Assembly (NCBI RefSeq): GCF_900104455.1
Contig: NZ_FNHB01000001.1
Span: 930,001-994,000, forward strand
Direction of reading: 5' to 3'
Source of the DNA: Dendrosporobacter quercicolus
GTDB taxonomy: Bacteria; Bacillota; Negativicutes; DSM-1736; Dendrosporobacteraceae
DNA length: 64,000 bases
This document shows positions 53,262 through 61,700 of this stretch, piece by piece; the first letter of the stretch is position 1; the number at the start of each line of letters is the position of its first letter. The notes below the pieces were generated by a model, which saw only the letters and a list, made by a program, of their open reading frames with translations, ran no database searches and was not told where the DNA came from. The translations under genes and the position numbers were made by a program.

Positions 53262-54488
53262 CTAATACTTCGTCAAACACAACGCCGTATTCATCCCGCC
53301 AAAGCCAAAACTTAGGGTTAGGGCATTTTTAAAATCACAAAAAACAGCTTGATTACGCACCCAGTTTAATGAAGAATTGATAGGCTTGTCTAAATTTCGC
53401 GTTGGATGAAGTCTGGCCCCCTTCATTTGCAGCAAAGTCGCAACGACTTCTACAATGCCGGCAGAGCTTAAGCCATGACCGACAATCGATTTTGTTGCAT
53501 TAATGAATGCATGGTCAAGCTTGCAATCAATAATTGCTGAAAGTTCAATCTCATCGCCAATGTTCGAGCCTGACCCGTGAGGATTGATATAGTCGATTTC
53601 CTGTGGTGATAAATGCGCCTGACTTAATGCTCTATTGATGACTTTGACCTCCCCGTCATATGATGAGTTGGGATTTCTATTTCCATCCATGACCATGGCC
53701 CAGCCTAAAACAGCAGAGTAAGGCTTAACGTTTCGCTCAACAGCAAAACTTTCCCGTTCAATTACAACTGCACCACAACACTCACCGTAAATAAAGCCAT
53801 CCCGGTTTTGATCAAAAGGGCGGCACGCTTGTTCAGGTTCAGCGGCGTATCTGTCGCTCCCCATAGCGCCTAAAGATCTTAACGCCTGACATTCCCAGTA
53901 GGAAATATCCATAACCGCACCTAAGGCAATACAAACATCAACCTGACCGCTTAGAACGGCTTGAATTGCCTGAATAACCGCCACTTGCCCGCTGGCCGAT
54001 GCTCCGCCTACGGTATACGCCATGCCCTGAATTCTAAATTGCTCGGTGCAAATTCCACATAAATCACTATCCATAAAAGACATTCCATAGGTTGGCGGAA
54101 TAAAGCTGACACGGTCTTTGTAAGACTCATGAATTTGATTCATTTCTCTTTGTTGAATGTTGGATCCGCCAATCACTAAGCCTATTCGTTCAGAATCTAC
54201 AGCAGCCAGATTGGCTTCCTCCCAGGCTTCATTCAGAGTAACCAAAGCTACCTGGCTCCCAAAAGAGGCTTTTCTTAAAAGTCGTTGAGAAAACCGCTCC
54301 GGGTAAGTCAGCGACGAAATCTCAGCGCCCAGGAAAGCCGGACTGCTTTGCCGGCCAGGTCGCTGCAGAAAGCCGAAAGCGTGCTCACCCTCCATGAGCG
54401 CGGCAGTAAAGTCGGTTTTGCCTTGTCCAACAGCCGTGGTAATTCCTAAGCCCGTAATCACCAAATCAGACGGTTTGTACTTTTTCAT
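53262..54488 (-). CDS. Ketosynthase-like decarboxylase with Cys-to-Ser active site (PksF type)
   Basis: About 408 residues from ATG 54488; the start lies inside the ACP gene (overlap about 23 bases), so translation is coupled. The fold is that of a beta-ketoacyl-ACP synthase, with the two catalytic histidines in INPHGSGSNIGDEIE and KSIVGHGLSSAG. At the nucleophile the sequence is YTVGGASASGQVA, where Cys is replaced by Ser. In HMG-synthase cassettes (PksF, CurC, and others) this KS decarboxylates malonyl on a dedicated ACP to give acetyl donor units for beta-branching. The partner ACP is immediately upstream. HMG synthase and the two enoyl-CoA-hydratase-like enzymes are not in this window. 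Confidence 0.9.
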   Translation of the reverse strand: MKKYKPSDLVITGLGITTAVGQGKTDFTAALMEGEHAFGFLQRPGRQSSPAFLGAEISSLTYPERFSQRLLRKASFGSQVALVTLNEAWEEANLAAVDSERIGLVIGGSNIQQREMNQIHESYKDRVSFIPPTYGMSFMDSDLCGICTEQFRIQGMAYTVGGASASGQVAVIQAIQAVLSGQVDVCIALGAVMDISYWECQALRSLGAMGSDRYAAEPEQACRPFDQNRDGFIYGECCGAVVIERESFAVERNVKPYSAVLGWAMVMDGNRNPNSSYDGEVKVINRALSQAHLSPQEIDYINPHGSGSNIGDEIELSAIIDCKLDHAFINATKSIVGHGLSSAGIVEVVATLLQMKGARLHPTRNLDKPINSSLNWVRNQAVFCDFKNALTLSFGFGGMNTALCLTKY

Positions 54489-54714
54489 AGAACACATCAA
54501 CCAATTCACCGATATTATTTGCGCCAAACAACGCGACACGTGGAATAGACAGTGATAATGCTTCCATTGTCATGCCAATAATTTCAGCCCGGTCAACAGA
54601 ATTGGCGCCAAGCTCCATTAATCGGTCAGTTAAAGAGAATCGATGTTCTTCCAATTCAGGAATCACTTCCCGGGTATGGCGTACAACTAAGTCAAAAATA
54701 TTTTCTTTTGTCAC
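54466..54714 (-). CDS. AcpK-type donor acyl carrier protein
   Basis: An 82-residue carrier protein from GTG 54714, with AGAGGAG 9 bases upstream; ATG 54735 would include the ribosome site. The sequence ENIFDLVVRHTREVIPEL, then LMELGANSVDRAEIIGMTME and NNIGELVDVFYEK matches AcpK and its relatives, where GANSVDRAEI surrounds the phosphopantetheine serine. Such ACPs hand acetyl groups to HMG synthase for beta-alkylation of polyketides. It has its own promoter and is coupled to the KS-decarboxylase gene. Confidence 0.92.
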   Translation of the reverse strand: MTKENIFDLVVRHTREVIPELEEHRFSLTDRLMELGANSVDRAEIIGMTMEALSLSIPRVALFGANNIGELVDVFYEKVQTV

Positions 54715-54787
54715 AGCAAATCGCTCCTCTGCCATTAGTTTCAAATTTTTCCTTGACTCTTTACATTTCCAGGATTTTTATGCTCTT

Positions 54788-54816
54788 ATCTTAACTTAAT
54801 GCTCTAGCTCAGTCAA
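54788..54816 (-). promoter_or_regulatory. Promoter of the acpK/KS/Sfp unit
   Basis: On the minus strand TTGACT (54811-54816) and TAAGAT (54788-54793) are separated by 17 bases, upstream of the ACP start. Confidence 0.5.
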
Positions 54817-54855
54817 CCTCAATTTTACAATTTTGTTTTATTTTGTAAAAATACA

Positions 54856-54875
54856 GACAGCAGTCGTCTGCTGTC
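54856..54875 (-). terminator. Terminator of the PKS operon
   Basis: On the minus strand GACAGCAG-ACGA-CTGCTGTC is followed by TGTATTTTT, after the 4Fe-4S protein gene. Confidence 0.75.
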
Positions 54876-54912
54876 ATTAGCGGCGGCATCCAGTTCATCA
54901 CGGCTGAACCAT

Positions 54913-56232
54913 TTACAGCTTTAACACCCACTCGAGACCTTGTTTCTTCACCAAGTCGGTGAGAACGCCTAAAAACCGCGAGCGCAGCGTATCACTCATG
55001 AGCGCCTTTTTGACCACAGGCAGCTGCAAAAAACCGCCCACCAGCCCCCTCATGACGGTATGGCTAAGCGATTGCGGGTTGTCAAAAAGCTGATACTGGA
55101 GCGTCCCCTTTTCCAGACAGGCCAGGATATTCCGTTCAAAGGTGGTTGCCGGGTAAATGACTTGCTGCTTTCTCTTCTTCAGGTATAAGGCTTGGCAATG
55201 GCATTTCAGCGAGCAGAGCCCGCAGCCCAGGCAGATAGAGCGGTCAACCTTGGCCAGCAGGCGCTTCGCGGCCCTATCTCCGGCGGCTGGGCCGGCCGGT
55301 TCCAAAACAATGGCCTGGATCGGGCAGGCCTGGGCACATTTCCCGCAGCCAATGCAGGTTTGGGCATTGACCTCGGCGATAAAATTTGAAGTCATTAAAG
55401 CATTGGTATAACCAAACTGGTTAATCGCCCGGACGATGCCGCAGCAACACGAACAGCAGCAACATAAAACCTTAGCATTATGGCTGTTTTCCGCTGAAAA
55501 AAACGCGCCTAAGTCTTTGCAACGCTCCAGATTGTCCAGTATTTCCTCCCGCTTCACTTCCTTAGCCATGCCATGGCTGATTAACCATTCCGCCATGAAA
55601 TCAAAGCTGACGCAGGTTTCTAACGGAAGATCGCAGGATTTGAAATTGGCGTGATGGGCTTCATGACGGCAGGCGCATATGCCAATGGCAAATTTTTTAT
55701 GGCTGTCCACGATCGCCTCGGCCTTCTCATAAGGCAGAATTTCCACCACATCCTCGGTCGCCACCGTTCCGGTGTGGGGCACCACTCTGAAACTGACCAT
55801 TTTCTGACCGTCGTTTAAGTTGGCCTTATAAAAAACATCGCTTCCGATCCAATAGGCATGGAACAACTCGGCCCAATGCCTGCTGTCCAGACTCCCCCTC
55901 GTCCTCATCATGGTGTACTCAAAAAATCCCTCCAGTAAGGGAGAAGGAAAGTAGTGATATTCACCGGCGTGGTACAGATCCACGACCAGCCCCTTTTCGG
56001 CCAGACCTGCCAGTATATCCGCCAGTTGCTCCTTCGGATAGCCTGTTACGGCGGCAATTCTTGCCAGATCGGCGACGCCGTACGGCATTTTGACCACCAC
56101 ATCGGCTTCCGTCGCGGTGTACAGCTCCGTCAAAACCTTGTACAACGCCTCATTCCATGGCGCTCTAACGTTTAGTTTGTCGATTTTATCTCCCAGGTGA
56201 CGGTAGACATCTTTCACCGCTATATGTCCCAT
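54913..56232 (-). CDS. Dicluster 4Fe-4S protein with N-terminal winged-helix-like region and a seven-cysteine run
   Basis: A 439-residue protein; ATG 56232 follows GGGAG. Residues 1-110 resemble a small winged helix (YGVADLARIAAVTGYPKEQLADIL). The middle has GICACRHEAHHANFKSC (185-200) and then VLCCCCSCCCG (256-265), seven cysteines in eight positions. Two 4Fe-4S ferredoxin motifs follow, C293-C296-C299-C303 and C334-C337-C340-C344. The last 80 residues are helical. It is the last gene of the PKS operon, 27 bases after the SDR. It may transfer electrons for a tailoring reduction; the role is inference. The family occurs in other anaerobes without a firm function. Confidence 0.8.
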   Translation of the reverse strand: MGHIAVKDVYRHLGDKIDKLNVRAPWNEALYKVLTELYTATEADVVVKMPYGVADLARIAAVTGYPKEQLADILAGLAEKGLVVDLYHAGEYHYFPSPLLEGFFEYTMMRTRGSLDSRHWAELFHAYWIGSDVFYKANLNDGQKMVSFRVVPHTGTVATEDVVEILPYEKAEAIVDSHKKFAIGICACRHEAHHANFKSCDLPLETCVSFDFMAEWLISHGMAKEVKREEILDNLERCKDLGAFFSAENSHNAKVLCCCCSCCCGIVRAINQFGYTNALMTSNFIAEVNAQTCIGCGKCAQACPIQAIVLEPAGPAAGDRAAKRLLAKVDRSICLGCGLCSLKCHCQALYLKKRKQQVIYPATTFERNILACLEKGTLQYQLFDNPQSLSHTVMRGLVGGFLQLPVVKKALMSDTLRSRFLGVLTDLVKKQGLEWVLKL

Positions 56233-56259
56233 GATGCGTACTCCCTTCTCTCTCCACCA

Positions 56260-57294
56260 TCAGATAAAATGATGTTCTTTATACCACTGAACCGTCCGTT
56301 TAATGCCTTCTTCCAAACTATATTCATTTTTGAAGCCCAGTACTGTTTCCGCCTTGGCAACCGAATACTCATTATTATCATATAGCATGTTCACCGCATC
56401 CCTGGTTAATAAAGGCGGCTTTTTGCTGTTAAAAAGGAGAGCAGGCATTTCCAGCAACAAGGCTAGCGGGTAGACCATATATTTAGGAATGTTTTTGGGT
56501 TTTTTAAAGCCCGCTTCCTGACAAAACAGGCCAAAGACCCGGTCCATATACTCAGTTTGACTGTTGCCGATGATGAAACAATTCACCCCCGGCAGTTTTT
56601 TGTAATGCGCAAGTAAATAAGCCCTGGCCAGGTCCCGGCTGTAAACTACGTGAAACTTATTGCGTTTGGATCCCGGAAAAAAGGCGGCTCCCGCTTTTAC
56701 CGCCTGTAAGTACATATAAAAGGGAACTCCGCCCCTTTCTCCATAAACCCATACAGGTTCAATCACGGTTAAATTCAGTCCATGAATTTCGGCGAATTCG
56801 ATGGCCTTTTGTTTTTCGAGCGCCTTTGTATCACGGTAAAAATTGATTCTTGCGGGAAAAAACCGGTCGGCAAAATAGGGATAGTGTGAGTTCAGGGGTG
56901 ATTGCTCGTTCTTGACAGTTTTGCTGTCTTCTTCGCCGTAAACCGACGTGGAAGAGGTAATAATAATATCTTTGATCCCTTTTTCCAGGCAAGCGCCAAG
57001 AAGATTGAGCGTCCCTCCTACGTTGCTCTCCATAAACTTGCTATAATCGCCCCAGTTATTGGCAAAGGCCGCGACATGAACCACGCTGTCAAAGCCCTCC
57101 AAAGCGGCGGCAAGCGTTTCCTGGCGCGTAAGGTCGCCATATTTAAGTTCTGCCGGCAAACCGGCAATATTGCGCAGATTGCTGTCTTTCCGGACTAAGC
57201 AGCCAACCTGTAAACCGGCTTGACAAAACGCCTCCGCAACGCTGCTGCCGATAAACCCTGTGGCGCCGGTTATGAATACCTTATGATTACTCAT
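56260..57294 (-). CDS. Extended SDR: NAD(P)-dependent epimerase/dehydratase or ketoreductase
   Basis: A 344-residue Rossmann enzyme; ATG 57294 follows GGAGG. The cofactor loop is ITGATGFIGSSVAEAF and the catalytic YxxxK is in INFYRDTKALEK, with TSSTSVYG providing the serine. It resembles the 3-beta-hydroxysteroid dehydrogenase-like/dihydroflavonol reductase group. It is encoded between the alpha-oxoamine synthase and the FeS protein, 36 bases after the former. A reasonable role is reduction of the amino ketone made by the synthase to an amino alcohol (inference). Confidence 0.88.
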   Translation of the reverse strand: MSNHKVFITGATGFIGSSVAEAFCQAGLQVGCLVRKDSNLRNIAGLPAELKYGDLTRQETLAAALEGFDSVVHVAAFANNWGDYSKFMESNVGGTLNLLGACLEKGIKDIIITSSTSVYGEEDSKTVKNEQSPLNSHYPYFADRFFPARINFYRDTKALEKQKAIEFAEIHGLNLTVIEPVWVYGERGGVPFYMYLQAVKAGAAFFPGSKRNKFHVVYSRDLARAYLLAHYKKLPGVNCFIIGNSQTEYMDRVFGLFCQEAGFKKPKNIPKYMVYPLALLLEMPALLFNSKKPPLLTRDAVNMLYDNNEYSVAKAETVLGFKNEYSLEEGIKRTVQWYKEHHFI

Positions 57295-57330
57295 GAAAAT
57301 TCGCCTCCGGCCAATTCGTCTTATCCTTTG

Positions 57331-58716
57331 TCAAGGCACTAACTTGTTGCGCAATTCCTTCATGGTTTCAATGGTAAAGCGTATTTGGTCTTCCGTATGG
57401 TCACTGGTAATGAAAAACCTTAGTCTGGCTTCACCATCGGCGACGACGGGATAGAAAATGGGATGGACGTTGATGCCATGTTGGAACAAGGCATTGGCAA
57501 GCTTGATCGATTTTAGGGAATCCCTGATAATGACCGGCACGACAGCTGAATCTTTACTTAAACCGGTATCCAGGCCGTTGGCCTGAGCAAATTCCAGGAA
57601 AAACCGGGCATTATTTTGCAGGCGGGCCACCCGGCCGGTTTCGCTTCTTAACAGCCTGGCAACCGCTAAGGCTGCTCCCGCATTCGCAGGCGTTATCCCA
57701 ACACTGTATACGAAACCGCCGGCAGAATACTTTAACAGCTGAACCAATTCTTTAGAACCCGCAATATAGCCCCCGCAACTGGCAAAGGTTTTACTCAGGG
57801 TTCCCATCCACACATCCACATCCCGCGGATCAAGGCCAAAGTATTCGCCAATCCCCCGTCCGCTCCGGCCCAATATTCCCATTGAATGGGCCTCATCCAC
57901 CATCAGCAGCGCCTTGTAGCGCTTCTTTAAGTCAACAAATTGGGGCAGGCGGGCAATATCGCCATCCATACTGTAAACGCCTTCCACCACAATCAAGGTG
58001 CGCTCATAGTTCCGGCGATTTTGTTTTAAAATAGCCTCAAGGGCTTCCCAGTTATTATGCGGAAATAGGATCCTCCTGGCGCCTGACAAAATGCAGCCCT
58101 GGATGATGCTGTTATGGCTTAGGGCATCGCAGACCACCAAATCCCGGGGGCGCAGCAGGCAGCCAAGGGTCGAAACGTTCGCCGAATGCCCTCCGACGTA
58201 TACGACGCAGTCTTCGACGCCGATCAGACTTGCCAGTTCCGCCTCCAGTTCGCCGTGGATCGGTTTTTCGCCGGTTGCGCCTCTGCTGGCCGAAACCGAT
58301 GTACCATACCGCTTTGCAGCCTCATTTGCCGCCTGGGTAACCCGCTCATCTCCTGAAAAACCCAAATAATTATAACTGGAATAGCTAATATATTCCCGTC
58401 CGTCAATGCTGGTCTTATTATTGATAATGGCCTCATTAACCCGAAAGTAAGGATTGGCTATTTGCAGCTGGGCAAACAGCTCCGCTTGTTTACTAAGTTC
58501 CAGGTAATCGGGGAAACCGGCAATCCGGTAGTATTCTTCCGGTATGTTTGCGGGGAGTTCCCCGCAATCCTGCTGTCCCTGTTCATTGCCGCCCGCCGCT
58601 TTTGCCATTTGCAGGCCGGCCTTGCCGCCGGCCGCTTTTTCTTCCAGCAGCTGCTTTAACAGCGTTCTTTTCTGTTCCGGTGAAAGCTGGGCCACTTGAC
58701 TGTTGCGATCAACCAT
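57331..58716 (-). CDS. PKS-associated alpha-oxoamine synthase (AONS family)
   Basis: A 461-residue PLP enzyme. The N-terminal helix LSPEQKRTLLKQLLEEKAA looks like a docking element for the C-terminal tail of the PKS, and a Gly/Gln-rich linker follows. The AONS core has YNYLGFSGDERVTQAA, GGHSANVSTLGCL, VDEAHSMGILGRSGRG and the PLP lysine in MGTLSKTFASCGGYIAG. Members condense an acyl thioester with an amino acid, losing CO2, to give an alpha-amino ketone. The ATG overlaps the PKS stop by 8 bases (ATGGTTGA), so it is coupled to the PKS. It probably releases the polyketide chain, as in prodiginine, saxitoxin and fumonisin pathways. Confidence 0.92.
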   Translation of the reverse strand: MVDRNSQVAQLSPEQKRTLLKQLLEEKAAGGKAGLQMAKAAGGNEQGQQDCGELPANIPEEYYRIAGFPDYLELSKQAELFAQLQIANPYFRVNEAIINNKTSIDGREYISYSSYNYLGFSGDERVTQAANEAAKRYGTSVSASRGATGEKPIHGELEAELASLIGVEDCVVYVGGHSANVSTLGCLLRPRDLVVCDALSHNSIIQGCILSGARRILFPHNNWEALEAILKQNRRNYERTLIVVEGVYSMDGDIARLPQFVDLKKRYKALLMVDEAHSMGILGRSGRGIGEYFGLDPRDVDVWMGTLSKTFASCGGYIAGSKELVQLLKYSAGGFVYSVGITPANAGAALAVARLLRSETGRVARLQNNARFFLEFAQANGLDTGLSKDSAVVPVIIRDSLKSIKLANALFQHGINVHPIFYPVVADGEARLRFFITSDHTEDQIRFTIETMKELRNKLVP

Positions 58717-61700
58717 TATTCTTAACCTCCATCAGTTTGATCAGAGTTTCCTCTACTTCCCCGTTTGACAAAGCATCTGCTTTTGCTAATAATTCCTCGT
58801 ATGATAACGCTGTTACAGCTTCATCTTCCATGAGCCGGGCAAGTTTCTTTTCCACCTCTTCATCCGACCATTCATCCACTTGTCCCGTTCGTTCCCCGTA
58901 GGATGACGGTTTGCCGGCTGGAACTTCTGATTGTATTGGCGGTACCCTCTCTGCAGCAGCGCTGACCGCGGCGTCTTCCCTGCCTGCCAGCAGTTCGGCC
59001 AGTTGCTGGGGATAGGCTGCAAGAAAATAGCCGGTTAAAGCATCGATACTCTGGTACTCCAGCAGTATTGTTTTGGACAGGGAACCGAAGGTCTTTTCCA
59101 ATTGATCGGTTATCTGGCGGATCATGATCGAATCAACGCCGAAATCCACCAGCAGGTCATCTGCTTTGATCCGGTGCACCGGTATTTTTGTGACGGAGGA
59201 AATCAGCTCTTTGAAATAATGGATCGTCAGTTCCCGCAGCAAATCCTGCCCCGGCGCCAGCACTGCCTTAGTTCCTGTTGGTTCCGGCGCAACCGGCTGA
59301 CGCAAAAGCTGCGTCCTGAACCGCTCAACTTCTCCCGCCAGTACCATCACCTGCTCCTTGCCCAAAGCCAGACTTTGATAAAAAGCGTCAATGCCCGCCG
59401 TTGTCGGCAGGGCTGTCAGGCCGGTGTTTTGCCTTAGCAGTTTTTCCGTTGCCGCATCGACCTGCATTCCGCCCTCCTGCCACAACGGCCAATTGATCGA
59501 CAGAGTCCGGCCATAACGCCGGCCGGCGGCCGCCAAAGTGTTGCGATACCCGGCATAGGCGTCCATGAAGGCATTGGCGGCGGAATAGTCAGCCTGGCCA
59601 ATATTGCCCAGAACTGCCGCGACGGAAGAAAAGAAAATGAAAAAGTCAAGCCTGACATCCTTGCTGGCCTGGTCCAGGTTCACCAGCCCGGTCACCTTTG
59701 GGGCCATAACCGCCAGCAAATCCTCCCTGGTCTTGGTGCGCAGGAAGTGATCGCGAACGATACCGGCGCTATGAATGATGCCGTTGATATCGCCGAATTC
59801 CTCCCGGAGGCCCTGAAACAGGCCGGCAACCGCCTGTTCCCGGGTAACGTCGACCTGCCGGTATAAAACCCGGGCCCCCAAAGCCGCCAGTTCCTCAACT
59901 TGAGCCTGCCGGTCTTTACGAAGGGCGGACCGGCCGGTGAGGACCAGGGTGACGGCTCTGGCCTTACGTGCAATTTCTTTAGCAAATACAAGTCCCAGCC
60001 CGCCGGCGCCGCCGGTAATGACATAGACGCCCCGGTCCTTCCAGGGGAGCTTAGCCGGTGGCAAGGCTTCCGCTTCCCGCCAGCCGGCAATATACCGTTT
60101 GCCGTCCTGGCAGCGAATCCAGGCATCACCGGGCGCCTGGCGATTGGCCTTTAATTCTTCTATCATACTCCCTGCTTCTCCAGCTCCCACTTCCAGCAGT
60201 TGCCCGATGATTTGGGGATTTTCCAGCCGGACAGTTTTGAGAAGTCCCGCCAGGCCGGCGAACAGCCGCCGTTCACCCTGACTGGGGACGACCAGCTGAA
60301 CCAGAATATTGCCGCCGGGTTTGTCGGCAAGAAGACCCTGGATTTCCGCCAAAAGCCGGGCGGCATAATTTTGGTACCGCTCCGCCAGGCCTTGCCCGGC
60401 AGCTTCCAGTCTCAGGCAGCGCACCCCGTTCAGGCCGCTTTCGATGCTTTCCTCAGATACTTCACCCACTTCGCAAAGCAAAACCAAATGCCGGATATAC
60501 GCAGTCTTCCGGGCCATAATCGCCTGTTGCCGCCAATAAGGTTCAAGCAGCAAGGTTCCCGGGAGCGCCCCGGCTTCCGGCAGACCGGCTGCGTCCGCCG
60601 CTTCCCGCAAGGCAAGTTCCTTTATTCTTACGCAGACATTCCCGTGCCGATCGCACAGACTGACATCCAGCCGCGGCGCTTTATTCCCGGCCTGACCGTC
60701 AGCGCTATAGCGGACCAGCGCCCACATTTCGGCGGTGCAGCCGCTAAAAACCTCCAGTTCCTTAAGCGCAAAAGGCAGCATGAGTTTTGCAGGCGGTAAA
60801 GCATTGCTGTTCATGAACAGGCCGATGGAGGCCTGCAGCGCGGCATCCATTAAACTGGGGTGGAGAATAAACTGGTTCCCGGTCGCGCCGACAGCCTCAG
60901 GCAGGGATAACTTTGCCAGCACCTGCTGCTCTCCCGCATACAGCTGCGCTATGCCCCGGTGTCCCGGCCCATACGCAATGCCGATCGACTGAAAGGCCTC
61001 ATAGCACTGGCCGGAGGTCAAAGCGCTTTGACTGCACTGCGCCTGTAAAGCCTTAAGGTCCAGGGCCGGAGCTTTGCCAACCGCCCCCGGCATCACCGTA
61101 CCCTGGCTGTGTATGATCAAATTTGCACCGCCTTGGCCGGCTTCACTATAAATTTTATAGCCGATCTCGCCATTGTCTGCCTGGGAAAGGCCGAGATGCA
61201 CGCGAACGGGCTGCTCCCCTGCGATCAGCGGCTGAGCCCATACGACGTTCGCAAGCCGTATGCCCGGGCGGCTGCTTTTAGCTCCGGCCGCCAGCTCCGC
61301 TCCGGCCCGCGCCATTTCCAAATATGCCACCCCGGGAAACACCCGCTGCCCTTTCACCACATGATCCTGGAGGAAAAACTCCCGGCCTGTAAAGCTGGAG
61401 CTATACCGCTGCTGAGAAAAATGCGAGGTATTTTGCTGTACCAGCGGATGAAGGGGAACGAGCCTCGCCGCCAAACCGCCGGCCGGTTCGCCGGCCGCTT
61501 TTATTTCTAATTTCGGCACCCAGTACCGTTCCCTGGCAAAAGGATACGTAGGCAGGCTGATGCGCCGGGGCCTGGCATTGTCATACAGCGTATTCCAGTC
61601 GAACTGCAAACCCCTGACCCATAAATCGAGCAGTCTGGCGTATTTGCGTTTCGTAATCCAGGCCCGGATTGCCAGTTGTAAATCTTCATCGGCGGCAAAA

